Positions 11,411 to 22,581 of a stretch of DNA of 64,000 nucleotides are shown in pieces. Position 1 is the first letter of the stretch, and each line of letters begins with the position of its first letter. A program made the translations under genes and the position numbers. The stretch is from Aselliscus stoliczkanus (taxonomy: Eukaryota > Chordata > Mammalia > Chiroptera > Hipposideridae), in contig CM066732.1 in assembly GCA_033961575.1 (NCBI GenBank), forward strand, positions 52,109,001 through 52,173,000, given 5' to 3'. The notes below the pieces were generated by a model that made no database searches, was not told the origin of the DNA, and saw only the letters and a list, made by a program, of their open reading frames with translations.

Positions 11411-12477
11411 GAATCTTGTGCGTGTGTATTCATTCACCTGCATAATCAAGGAACGTTCACATGTTTTATTTAGGTATTTATTTTTTCAGATTGTAACAAA
11501 GCAAAACACATTGGAAACCAGTAAGTATTAGTTCTTAGAATAGACTCGAACAAAACTAAGAGCACGGATATGACCCTCAGAGTATCCTAGCTGACCGACT
11601 GCCGCCCCAGGCTCACTCTCGGGGGCCTTCCCAACTTCTGCTCCAAATCCTTCACAGGTGGAGCAAACCAACTGAAAAGCGCCTTAGATGGGCTCCCTGC
11701 TCAGGGGGAGCAGCGTGCCCCCATTTGGGGAGGAGAGGAGGGCAGTGTCCCTGGGGCTGGTGGCGAGTGTGCGATAAGCTAGGACACACTGTGGCTGGGA
11801 TCTTTGCCCTGATGGGGCGAGAATGTGAAATTAAGCATTCAGACCTGGAAATCCCACGTCTCCTGAGCATTCTGCTCTTTTGGAAGAAGCACCTCTCCTC
11901 ACACAAAGGAGGACGAGCAGCCGATGGGGCTGGAAGGAAAGGCGGCCTTGGGATGCAGGGAGATACGCAATTGTGATGGGGACAGATGAGAAGGCACATG
12001 TGGACCGAGATAGAAGAATAGGATCCACGAGAGAGGGCGGGAGACACAGGACTGCACACAGACAGACAGACTGTAAAAGACAGACATACAGACAGAAAGA
12101 AACAGAATAAAAGACCTTGAGACACAGAAAGGGACAAATGGGGAAAATCTAGGGACACACAGACCAAGCAAGGGACAGCAGGCCAAGGGTGACAAGCTCC
12201 AGCGGGGCTCCTTCACCGCCTCCCATTTATCGGAGATAAAGCGTGGACCCCTTCCGAGGTTATGTTTGGAGAAAGTTCCCTCTTTCCTGCCGCGTTCAGT
12301 GGCCCTCCCCCAGCAGGCACGCGCGTGCGCGCACACACTCACCATGTTCAGAGTCATCTTGTCCCCCAAACCCAGGATCGTTCCCCCACCCCCACCCCCA
12401 TTTCATGTCTCCTGTGTCATCTGTATTTGAAACTGCTTTGCTCCAGTGTGGAAAACATGTGCAGTCTTTATTATTTT

Positions 12478-12568
12478 TTTTTTTGAGGGCAGTGTCACTG
12501 GCCCTCATATGTGGCACTGAACCGGGGCCGCTGGTGTCCCAAGCCAGCTCTTAACCACCGCGCAGTCC
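12478..12568 (-). repeat. Type A short SINE, 5'-truncated
   Basis: A poly(T) at 12474-12484 is followed by gagggcagtgtcactggccc and the complement of the head. The first 15 or so bases of the head (CGGCCGAGTGG) are missing. Flanks tgcagtcttta and tgcagtctcttta give an imperfect target duplication. Confidence 0.8.
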
Positions 12569-13089
12569 CTGCAGTCTCTTTAATGGGCTTTGCATTTCTT
12601 AGTTTGAGTTTCAAAGACAACAGAACTGGGGTCTGTTTGCCTTGGGGCCCCTGTCGCTTGGGTTTGCATGTGGCCATGTGCTGAGACTGTGCTCACAGGG
12701 CCCACGCGGCTGGCTCAGCTGCTGCTGCCACCAACATTTCCCTCCCATTTCCTGGGATTCTGCAGCAGAGTTAGGCCGAGACTGGTTCCATGGGGAGCCG
12801 GGGACCTGGGGTCCCACAGTGAGGCTTGGCCAGTAAGGTGTGGTGGTTGCTGTCTACAAGCCAAAACCTTGGAATCAGGCCTTCCCTCCAGCTGTCTTCA
12901 GATGGGGCTGCCTGGGCCCCTCTGTGACCTCTCACTCACCCCCATCCCGACCCCAATGGTGTTGGCTGCGGCACTCGGATGCTGGGGGTGGAGAGCACTT
13001 TGTGGGGAGAACCAGACTGGCCTCTGCCAGGCTCAGCAATGTCAGATCGGGGGAGGTGGGATGACGGTAGCGATGGCCAGCATGGAGGA

Positions 13090-13230
13090 GTCCCCACGTG
13101 TGCTAAACGCTGCATTCGATTTGCCCCTCACCACAACCCCGCCAGGCGCCTACCATTACTGTCCCATTGTACAGAGCGGAAACTGAGGTTCAGAAAGGTG
13201 GAGTCGTTTGCCCAAAGTTGCCTTTCTCTG
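13090..13230 (-). repeat. MIR relic, minus strand
   Basis: The antisense MIR core gcggaaactgaggttcagaa is preceded by a decayed 'cctcaccacaaccccgccaggcg' portion and followed by gtttgcccaaagttgc. Confidence 0.7.
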
Positions 13231-13409
13231 GCTTTGAAACCCATGTTCCTAAACAGTCTGCATTACAGTGACCCCTGTTTGCACTGGGGGTTTCTCTCCT
13301 CAGTGAATGTCCCCGGCGAGACAGGGGGCTGGTCACACCAGAGGAAGACACAGTCCCTACTCGCTACTTGTCCCTTTGCGGTTGCTTGTAAACAACGTGA
13401 CTTTTCAGA

Positions 13410-13525
13410 ATGTGTTCATGGCTGTTACCTTATTTGGTCCCCATGAAATACCCACAAGGTCGATCAGGCTTCTCTGTCCACTTGAAAGATGGGGAAACTG
13501 AGGCCCAGGAAGGGCCACCCTCTGA
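13410..13525 (-). repeat. MIR relic, minus strand
   Basis: The antisense MIR phrases ccttatttggtccccatgaa and gatggggaaactgaggccca occur in the expected order. Confidence 0.65.
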
Positions 13526-15689
13526 GGGGAAGGACAGGCTTGGGCCTGAAAAGGCGCTTCTGCATCCAAATCTCTGGGAGATGGTCTCTTCTGTGCTGTC
13601 CTCAAGCCTACTTTTTATTTGTTTCTTTTTAAGACACATGTTTCTAAGGATCTTGATTGGATTGTGCTTGGGGCCAGGCCTTGTCAGCAGCCCATTGGTG
13701 GCGCCCATGGTGGTGCTGGTGGTGGGAGGCTGGTTTCTGTGCCGGGGCCGAACTAGAGCTCACTTCCTCTTCCCGGGAGGCTGCAGGCTCCGTGAAGCAG
13801 GGAACATGTGTGTCTTGGTCAACACGTCCTCTCCTTGGGGCTCACGGCAAACTGTCCTTTCCGTCCCCCACCTCACCTAGGTCATTCCCGCTCACCTTTG
13901 ACGTCTCAGATTAAAACGTCGCCTTTCCTGAGCTGTGGTACGATTTCCATAGAGAGGGGCCCTTTTGGGGCCCTGGTGTTCAGCAGCCATTGGGGTCACC
14001 AGCGCCGCCTGCTCAGAGTTCCTTCCCAAGGACCCTGGAGCCCCAAATGGACTGGGAATCTGGGCTCCAGGGGTCCTCGGGCTTGTGAGCTCTTGTCACT
14101 GAAAATAGCCACCCAGTCAATGGGCTGGGAGCATCTGCGGAAGGCCGGTCCTGGGGGATATACCGCTGGGGCAGGGACAGGATTCTTGCACTTAGAAAAC
14201 AGCAGGGCAGAAATAAAATATCCCCAAGGGCAAATGTGTTTACAGAAAAAAGGACCAGAGGAATAGACATCAAGATGTTCATGAGACAGGTGACTTTTTT
14301 TTTAGCTTAACTACATATTATAAAGTAAATGTGCACTGTGTAGGCTACAATGTGTCAAGGTAGGTTTTAATACAGCACAGCCTGTGGTACAGGCCAGGGT
14401 AGGTCCCCACCATCCTCCGACCCCCCAACCCAAGAAAGACTTGCCAAACCAAGTGTGCGTCAACCAAGAGCCTGGAGGAGGGGGACTCAGGTGTGATGCA
14501 AGGGCCCAGGATGGCTTGGGGGAGAGGTGGGCTTCAGGCAGGCTGGGAGGGAGGAGGCAGCATTGGCCGGAGTGAGGAGGAAGCCTCAGGAGGGTGACAC
14601 GCCAGGCTGCTCAGATGGAGGCTGGAGCAGGGTGGGGCTGGGGGGGGCACGGGGGCAGGGGGTGCCGGGCGGCCTGTTTTCTGTTGTCCATGCAGCAGCC
14701 CAGTTTTCGTCTGCTTGAATTTCCCATTGAATGGTGAGCTCCTTGGGGGAAAGAACCTGGTTTTATTTGACGCTGAATCCTTAGTGCACAGCACAGAGCA
14801 GGGCTGATAATATACCTCGCATACATGCAGGAAAAATGACAAAAAGAGCTGACTGTCGTTGAGCAGCTGGTTCTAGCTAGTTACCAACCGAGAGCAACTG
14901 GTTCCACCGTATCCTGATCGAGCTGTGAGGACAGGCAGGATCGGAGTGGTGGGGCTGGCGCCCGGCAGCCTGACACCTGCTTTGAAGGAACTGATTAGAT
15001 ATTTTGGCATCCAGTCTGGGTTGTCCTCATGATGCCAAAACAATCAATCACTTTGGCCGAGAAGGAAAACAGAGCGGCCAAGTCCATTTACAGTGCCGTG
15101 TGGACTGGATGACCAGTCACTCTTTTCCTTTCAGCCACTGGGGTGGGTGTCACACGCACCTAGGCGAGGCGACTGCTCTGAGCCACTGGCCATGTCTCCA
15201 GCAGAAGTGGGGAGTGGGGCTTCTCCCAGGAGGACAGCGTTGGGCTGCATGGTGCTGCTGGCTGCTCCTGACGCCTTTCGGGGAATTCACCCTGCAGCGT
15301 CTGTCCATAACAGCAGCCCATCCCGCAGGAAAAGAGCCAAGGGTCAGAAAGGATGAGGACACGGAGGCATGGTCCAACAGAGTCTGGTCAACCTCCATCT
15401 CCATCCCGATATTTAACTTCTGTCCAGTCCTCTCTGCAAGGGGACCAGCGTGGCATGCAGTCATGTTGAGGGATGATGGATATGAATATTTTATCTTCTC
15501 TTCCCTCTTGTCAAAACCCACAAAATTGCGTTCCTTGTGTCAATTGCTTCTGAGCGCTCTGTTCAGGGTAAGGCATGCCTTTACCTAGTTAGTGTTTGAT
15601 TTGGTTTCTGGCCTGCCTCGCTCTCAGAGACCCTTCAGAGCAGGGACACTCTGACGGTGAGCGGGTGGGCGGCTTTCTAACTTGGCTGA

Positions 15690-16060
15690 CTTCTCATCAA
15701 CTTCATTGATTTACATTAAAATAATCATTTCAGCTGGAGCGGCTGGGGCTGAGCGGCAGCCGCTTAATTGCGCCCACCTTTCAGCCCTCTCCTCCAAGAT
15801 TGATTCCAGGGCTGTCTTAGCATAATACGTGCCAGGATCTGTAAAAGCAGCAAGTGGTGGCCCTCTTAGCCAGAGCAGCCAAGCCAATTGACGCGTTTCT
15901 CCTGTTAAATTTACTGGCTTTATTGAAAGCTCTTTGGGGAGTTGCTTGCTCATTAAATACACCAAATACAAAATCTCTCTTAACACAGTATTATCTTGGT
16001 AATATAGAAGACTTCCCCAACGTGCGCTCAGAGATGGAATTGTCAAAGCTTTTAAGAGGC
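15690..16060. promoter_or_regulatory. Candidate conserved non-coding element (enhancer-like)
   Basis: A 370-bp stretch has no repeat texture. It carries several homeodomain-type cores (cattaaaataatcatttcag, cgcttaattgcg, gctcattaaatac), a CAGCTG E-box-like site and pyrimidine-rich spacers. A frame on the minus strand at 15711-16241 overlaps it but has no coding signature. The function is inference. Confidence 0.35.
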
Positions 16061-17639
16061 CAGGCTTGCGAAAGCTGTGCTTCCCTTCCAGGCAGCTACT
16101 CGGGGCCTCTGTGACTCGGGGTGTCTTATCCTGCCTCAGCCAGTCCAAAGACAGTGTCAGCCTCATACTGCCACCCCATCCCCATCGAGGTCCAGGCCAA
16201 AGTGTGGCAAAAGGTATGGCAGCTTCCAGAACTGTAGGCAATTTAGCCTCAGATCTCCTAGTGACCTTTAGAATGTAGGAGTGGAAAATGATTTAGGAAC
16301 ACACAATCCTTTAGGCATCTGTGGGCTCTGACTCCAGGTAGTGGCAGGAGGGTTAATTTGGCGGTGGGAGTGGGGGAGGGGACAGTGGCTGGCTCTTCCT
16401 ACCGCACATGTTTTGGGACCCCAACCTTAGTAAGAACTCAGGGCAGGCCACCCTGAATTAGACCCTGGCCACAGCCAGCTGACTTCTCCTTCTGATGGGA
16501 CATGGTGTGCGTAGCGTGAGGACCGCAGCCCCCAAATTGGGTGGAGCAGTGGGAGCACGGAGGCTGGAGGGGCCCTGGCTCGATGTGAGAGCTTTTCCAA
16601 GCCACTTCCTAAGTTCTGACGGTCAGTTTCTTTCTGAGTAAAATTAGGTTAAAAAATGCCTTTCCCTCTTTACAAGTTTGGTTCAAAAAAAAGATTCCAT
16701 CACTTTCCTAAAAGGATATGGGTCAGCTAACAGCACAGGAAGTCTCGGATAATTTTAACAGAGCAGAAATAGAAGGGAAAGCCCAGAGTGAGGGGAGGGG
16801 CGGGAGTCTGCACCGCTTGGCCAGAGGAGGAGTGTGCTTGCGAGGGGCGGGGCCAGCAGAAGATTGGCAAGTGCTGGTCTAATGGCCACTAGGAGGGTCT
16901 CTTCTCTGCAGGGCAGACGCCTCTCCCTGCCCAAGCCCAGCAGCCTCTGCTGCCTCCCCTTTCCTTTTGGAACCCCAGTTTTGCCTCAGATCCTGTAGTC
17001 ACCTAATCTGGGGCCAAGGTCTTAACCTGCATTGGGCCACAGACCAGTTGGCATCTCAGAAGAATGCTTTTAAGTGCACCCAATAAAGGCACAGCACTGC
17101 AAAGGAAGCCATTTACATTGAAATACGGTTATTAAAATATTGTTTACCTTGTGGTTTAGTGCTGTCATCACCTCAGAGGGTCTCCTGGGCTGATTCCACC
17201 CCCCGAAAGGGGTGTCCTCCACCCCCCCCACGTTCCTTCCTCCCCCCTACCCCCCACCCCCCGCTTTCTCTCACTCCCTGGTGCTGCTGTCTGAAATTCC
17301 CCTTCACTGGCGTGTGCCGTGCCACCCTCTTTGCCATGCACCAGGGCAGGAACACTGTCTCTTGTTTGCAGTTTTTGCAGAGTCCACTGGGGAGCCTCGC
17401 CCATAGTTGGTGCCCGAAAACCTTTTGCTGACCGTGAAAAGGCATTGTGGAGAGAACGGAGGGGAACTGAACCAGCACTGGGGTTCGACCACATCAAGAA
17501 ACACTAGTTCACTGGGTGCAGTGTGATAATGGTGTTGGGATGAGAGTGTGGGGGTGGGGGGAAAGACACCTCAGCTGTTCCATGTGAGCTGAAGTATTTA
17601 TGGGTAAAATCCCATGCCTGGGGTTGGCTTTAAAATATT

Positions 17640-17780
17640 CTAGGGAGTACGAGGGTGATGCATTCATTGGCCTGGCTTAGCAAAAATGGCCTAATGGTGA
17701 TAATTGTTAAAATTGGAAATGAGTGCTTTGGGGTAATGATATTCTGCTTTTGGGGGGTGGGCTTAAACATAATAGAGAGT
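17640..17780. promoter_or_regulatory. Candidate conserved non-coding element
   Basis: A repeat-free block contains gcattcattggcctggc, gtgataattgttaaaattgg and ggtaatgatattctgc, several TAAT/ATTA cores within 140 bp. Its composition differs from the GC-rich flanks. Confidence 0.28.
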
Positions 17781-17960
17781 TAAAAATACTTGTTGAATTC
17801 ATCAGCGAGTGAAATACACTCAGCCCGGAGCCCAGCACACAATAACACTTCCAAATATCAGCTTTCAGTTACCAGTAACCAGAGAGAAGGAGCAGTGTGG
17901 ACGTGCCCTGGAGCCAAGACCGTGCTGGGGGGGGGGGCGCCATCTTAAAAAGCAGCCCAA

Positions 17961-18120
17961 GGGCCGGCCGAGCGGCTCGGTTGGTTAAGAGCTCGCTCAA
18001 GAGTGTGAGCTGAGCTCTGAGCAACAGCAGTTCGATGCCCAGCCCTAGCTGAGCAGCCGCTGAGCTGCCAACAGGTAGCAGGATGGCTCAGCTAAAAATA
18101 AAAATAAAAATAATAAAAAG
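17961..18120 (+). repeat. Type B (VES-related) SINE, first of a tandem pair
   Basis: It starts GGGCCGGCCGAGCGGCTCGG, has cgctcaagagtgtgagctga and a B-box-like cagttcgatgccc, and ends gcaggatggctcagctaaaa plus an A/T tail. The 5' flank aaaaagcagccc (17947-17958) recurs only after the second copy. Confidence 0.85.
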
Positions 18121-18153
18121 CATTACTATTAAAAAAAAAAAAACAAACTTCTT

Positions 18154-18300
18154 GGGGCCGGCCAAATGGCTCAGTTGGTTAAGAGCTCGCTCAAGAGTGC
18201 AAGCTGAGCTCTGAGCAACAGCGGTTCGAGGCCCAGCCCGAGCTGAGTTGCCGTTGAGCTGCCAACAGGTGGCAGGATGGCTCAGCTAAAAAAAAAAAAA
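18154..18300 (+). repeat. Type B (VES-related) SINE, second of a tandem pair
   Basis: A second copy in the same orientation, about 85% alike by eye, is separated from the first by an A-rich spacer. Its poly(A) runs directly into aaaaagcagccc (18300-18311), the repeat of the sequence before the first copy. Confidence 0.85.
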
Positions 18301-18311
18301 AAAAGCAGCCC

Positions 18312-20800
18312 TGTGACTGGTGACCACCCACACCAGGGCCTGGGCAGGGCAGGGCAGGCAGGGTCACCATGGAGGCAGGTGCTCATACAGTGTGTTATAG
18401 GGGAGGCTCTCTCTGCCCACCCGGGAAGTCAGGCACCCTGGGGAGGCTGGCATGTCAGGTTTGTGGCCCCACAGACAGAGGGAGCTCCAGTGGACTCTCG
18501 TGGGGCCAGGGAAGCCAGCGAGCCAATCCAGGGGTGTCTGCTGGAGTGACCAGGCAGCAGCTTCCAGCCTCCCTCCTGTTAGACTCAGGGAGGGGCAAAT
18601 TTCCCAACAAAAGAAGGGGAGCTGGGGGTGGGGGGCGACCGGCGAGGTCCTGAGGACGCCAGTAAGCTTCTGGGTCAAGCTGGCATCTGAAGGTAAACCA
18701 GCCGGGGCTCACCGGTTAATAAAAGCAAACACTTGCCCCTTTTAGCTTCCCCACTCTGGGTTACGGTTTTGTCACTTGTGACCAAAGGATTCCTAACTGC
18801 TACACCGTATCGACCCTTAGATGCTGGCAAACCCACTCGTGGGGCCATCGGGAGCCACTGTAAGTTTCTGTGCTGAGCTGTGGCAGGCGCGGAGCCTCGC
18901 TCCAGAGTGTCTAGAGATGCTTCTAGGAAGAGGAGAGAGCGAGCTGCCGGCCCTGGCCTGGCTTCCCGTCCTCCACAGAGACAGGGGCCCGCTGAGCAGC
19001 TCCTCGCCAGGCCCTGGCTTCCCGTCCCCGTCTTCTCCTAAGAGAAGGAGCCTCACCTCAAAGTGGCAGCGGCAGCTTTCCTTAGAGAGAACAGCCCTCC
19101 CCCTCCCCACTGCCTCACAAAGGCAGCCTTATTTACCACCTGCAAGCTTCCTTTCATGGTCCCATGTCATTATGGGAATGCTGTGATGGGGGACCCGGAG
19201 GGAGGGAGGGTGACAAAGCATTCCACCATTACAATTAACTTGTTAGAGACAATGCTGCCCAGCCAAGGCGACCACCTGCGTGGGGTGCTGGGTGGATGTG
19301 ATGAAAGCCGGGGCCCACCGTGGGGGATGGGCAGCGTGGCTGGGCCCTGGGCTGCTCAGGCAGAGCCCCTCAGTGGGGGCCCAGCTCCACAACAGTTTTC
19401 TGGACACGCCAGTCAGTGTCTCAGTGCAGAGGCTGCCCTGGCTGCCACCAGGCACCAAACGCCATCCTTCACTGTGGCCCAATGACGCGGCAAAGAGCTT
19501 AGATTTGGCATCAGACGTTCCACTGCTCTGTGACTGTCACCAGCGCATGCCACTTTGCTGAGCCTGGTCCTTACCTGTAAAATGGAGTTGAGTATGCCGG
19601 TAGAGGGGGAAGCCCTGCGTGTGGCCTCTGTGCTATCCGCTATCCCCATCACCAGGAATCCCGAAAGAACCACATGGAAAATATGGCCTCCAAGATGGTC
19701 ACGGAAAGCTCAGCGTCCTAGGGACAGCCGTGGGCTTGGGCTCGTCTCTCTGCCAGGCTGTCCCCACTGCTGGGGAGGGGGTGCCATCACAGAGCTGCTT
19801 CCCCAAGCAGCGGGCGTGGTGGTCCCAAGTCCCCCCCCAGGTTCTTTGATCCACCTCAGGGGGACCCAGGGACTCAGGGCTCGAAGCCCCTCCCCGCCTC
19901 CCAGCCAGCGCTGACTCCTGGGGTCACTCACCCTTTCCTTGAACACACAGGTTTGAGCCCCATAGAAAGTCCAGTCCCTGTGATTCCTGAGAATCTGGGG
20001 TCTGGGGACATGGTTACAGCCTTTGGGTCACTCCAGGAATCTTACCATGTAGCGCTTGTCTTCACTGTCCCCTCCTCCGGGCAGGCCCCCCTAGAGGGGA
20101 GGGAGTCCATAGATCCCCTCTCTGCCCTTTCTACACAGCCCTAAGCCTTGGTGCCCAGTGGTAGTGGGTTTTAGAGGAACGGGGTCCTCTGGGGGATGGG
20201 GGAGAGGGAGAGAGAGAGACAGAGACACAGAGACACAGAGACAGAGGGAGAGTGAGAGTGTTTGGGGTAATTGGCACGGGAGCAGTTGAGGATTCTTGCA
20301 TCTCTGGCCTTAATAACACCAAAACAGCACTCCTCACACACTCCTCTGCCTTTCTGCCGCCTCCACCAGGGTCCACTCTTGCAAGAACGTCCTGCCTGGT
20401 CCCCCTGTCCCACTGCTTTTCTCCACACAGAGGCCCTGGTGAACTGTAAAAAGTGTCACCTAGATCCTGTCACTCTGTTTAAACCCACGGAAGTCCCTGG
20501 CATGTCTTCAAACCCCGCAGTCTCGTTCCCAGTGGGTCCCCCCTCGCGCCCTGCCTCTCACACCGCGCCTCTGGCCCCTTTTTCCAGGTCCCTCCCCAGG
20601 GCCTTTGCACATCCTGTCTGTCCACCTGGAGCATGCCCCCCCCACCCCTACTCCTATCTCAAGGTCAGTTCTTCTGAGGCCATTCCTGGCTCCCCAACCC
20701 CAGTGCGAAGCAGGGCCTCTACCCCCACCCACCCTTGGGCTGCCCTGAGGCTGTCCTGCCCATCAGTTCTCTCTTGCTATCTGAGGTTATTTCTTCCCTG
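18312..20800. other. Intergenic, no gene; MIR and L2 relics
   Basis: A MIR-like relic lies at 19490-19610 (ggtccttacctgtaaaatgg). A GA-rich patch is at 20205-20250. From about 20330 an L2-like stretch follows. The long open frame at 20271-21026 runs through L2 text and the CA repeat, so it is not a gene. Confidence 0.5.
20330..20770 (+). repeat. L2-like 3' region
   Basis: The phrases ccccagggcctttgcacatc, ctgtccacctggagcatgcc and tctcaaggtcagttcttctg follow the usual L2 order. No frame is retained. Confidence 0.6.
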
Positions 20801-20810
20801 CATCATCCCA

Positions 20811-20811
<1 letters not shown>

Positions 20812-20855
<44 letters not shown>
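20812..20855 (+). repeat. (CA)n microsatellite
   Basis: About 22 uninterrupted CA units. Alternating purine-pyrimidine DNA of this length can form Z-DNA and is usually length-polymorphic. Confidence 0.97.
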
Positions 20856-20859
<4 letters not shown>

Positions 20860-22535
20860 CAGGCCTCACAAGGGTGGGGTGGGGGCAGGGTATTTCCCTG
20901 ATAGTATCTCTGCCTTCCAGGATGGAACCTGGTACAGCCTGCCTGATGCCAGGTGACCCAGGGAGACCCCGAGCTTTAGCTGAGTATCTGGGTAAACCAT
21001 TCCAGTTCCTCCACAGCCCACAGTAGCACACCTAATAATTAATTCTCCCATTTGGCCCATAGTAGAGGCTTAATCTGGGGCTCGTTGGTAAAGAGTCTGT
21101 TCAAGGAAGGCCTTTCGTCCTGGGCCCACTGCTGCAGAGCTCCCACCTTCCCTTCACCTCCCCGCTCACGCCCACCCCAGCCGGGCCCACCTCCTGCCTC
21201 CCTGCCCCTGGCTGTGTGTAGTCCCAGGCCTCGAGGTCCCCCAGCGGCTACGGGAAATGCGCCTCCTGGAGCACAAGGCCCCTCATTATAGAGACACACC
21301 AACTGGCTGTGACCATGACAGCCTTCAGTTCGCCAATGTGAAGACTTAATTGCCTTGTGGACAGTGAAAGAATGGAGGGCCTCTCCTGGGAGCGGCCTCT
21401 CCTAGCTCTCTCTCTCTCCCCCACTGGATAATGGCAGAGCTGTGACTGATTAAGGGGGGAAAACAAACTCCCCTCTTGGGGGCCAATGTCGGTCCCACCT
21501 ACTTGTAGGTGGCATCCCTTCTTCTCTTGCCCAGAATCTTCGCAGGGGATCTGTAGTTCCGTTTTCCCAGGTGGAGGGAGGGAGTCGAGATGAGGACCTG
21601 GGTGGTTAGGGGACTTCCTTGGTTAGCGGCCAGTCTCGGCCACATTTCCCAGCATCCCATTCTTACTGGGGCACACTTGTCATGTGGGTGAGGGGTCTCG
21701 GTAAATGTGTGGATGAGGTCAGCATTGAAGAGCAAACAGAGGCACAAAAACTCACTGTCTTGGCCCTGGCCTCCAGGCCCCGAGGGGTTGGGAGGTGGGC
21801 TCCTGCGTCCGGCTGACGTCCCCCTCTGTCCGCCACCACACTGGGTCATCGCTGTCCTGCAAATGGCCCAGCTCACCCCTACCAGAGGCCTACACCGTCA
21901 GCGGCTCCCCTCCCTGCAAACACGACTCCTAGATACTCCCCAAGTCTCCCTCCTTCTTCGCTTGGAGGTCCCTTCCAGCCACCCTGCCCGCCTGCCCTGC
22001 ACAATGTCAAGTCCACCCTTCGGAAGGCACTCGCACACATCTTATTTGTGCGTTTGTCAGGGTCCATTTGCTCTCGCTGAAATGCCACCTCCACGAGAGC
22101 TGGCCTGTCTGTTCACTGCGGTTTCCCTGGGGCCGAGCACGGTGCCTGGCACGTAAATATTCGTGAGAAAATAAAACGGAACTTCTCCTTGACCCGCAAA
22201 TGCTCTTTTGGCTTCGCAGGTCCCGTGGAAAGCCTTGCAGTGGCAGGGCCGGCCCCTCCTAGGACTTAGCCGTTGACAAAAGCGCTTTCTTATCGTCACC
22301 TCCATTTCCACGCCGGCCCGCTGGGGCCAGAATAACGAAGCTGCTTTAACATAAATAATTTGCTTCTGAGGTATAAGAAATGGGGAATATTTTTAGAAGG
22401 CCTGCCCTCCTAGGGGAAGTAAATGACTTGTGAAAACGGGATTTTTTTCAAAGTGGCCTTCAAGAGAAAAGGGAGCCGTGTGTGATGGCCAAAATGGAAT
22501 TCTATGAATTAGTGCGACTCATTATTCTGGCCGTC

Positions 22536-22541
<6 letters not shown>
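20860..22541. other. Intergenic, no gene; L2 relic near 21980-22180 and AT-rich block
   Basis: 21980-22180 reads like an L2 3' end (ccacctccacgagagctggc, gagcacggtgcctggcacgt). The block 22190-22520 is listed separately. Other open frames overlap on both strands. Confidence 0.45.
22190..22520. promoter_or_regulatory. Candidate conserved non-coding element
   Basis: This block has no repeat texture. It includes ccgttgacaaaagcgctttc, gctttaacataaataatttg and ggaatatttttagaaggcct, ending near a CpG-containing CA repeat. MEF2/homeodomain-like AT cores are mixed with GC segments. The role is inferred. Confidence 0.3.

Positions 22542-22578
<37 letters not shown>
22542..22578 (+). repeat. (CA)n microsatellite with CG borders
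   Basis: Eighteen or so CA units are flanked by ccgtccgcgcg and cgctcgctcgctc. The CG borders extend the alternating purine-pyrimidine run. Confidence 0.96.

Positions 22579-22581
<3 letters not shown>

Larger units (their letters stand above)
8046..12470. other. Intergenic, no gene; scattered ancient repeats
   Basis: The stretch holds one MER-type relic (8565-8735), two MIR/L2-like relics (8830-8960, 11290-11410), a small CpG cluster near 10000-10060 and a GACA-rich patch at 12045-12110. Open frames overlap on both strands and look random. Confidence 0.5.
12570..17946. other. Intergenic, no gene; two MIRs and candidate regulatory blocks
   Basis: No coding sequence was recognised. MIR relics lie at 13090-13230 and 13410-13520. 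AT-rich or mixed blocks at 15690-16060 and 17640-17780 are listed separately. 16790-16850 is a short GC-box-like patch (ggggaggggcgggag, gaggggcggggcc) without other promoter features. Confidence 0.5.

Noticed and set aside
16790..16860. GC-box promoter
   Set aside because: Two GC-box-like strings only, with no CpG island, TATA, initiator or downstream exon.
20271..21026. 251-codon plus-strand open frame
   Set aside because: It runs through an L2 relic and the (CA)n tract (Thr-His repeats) and has no known-protein similarity or splice logic.
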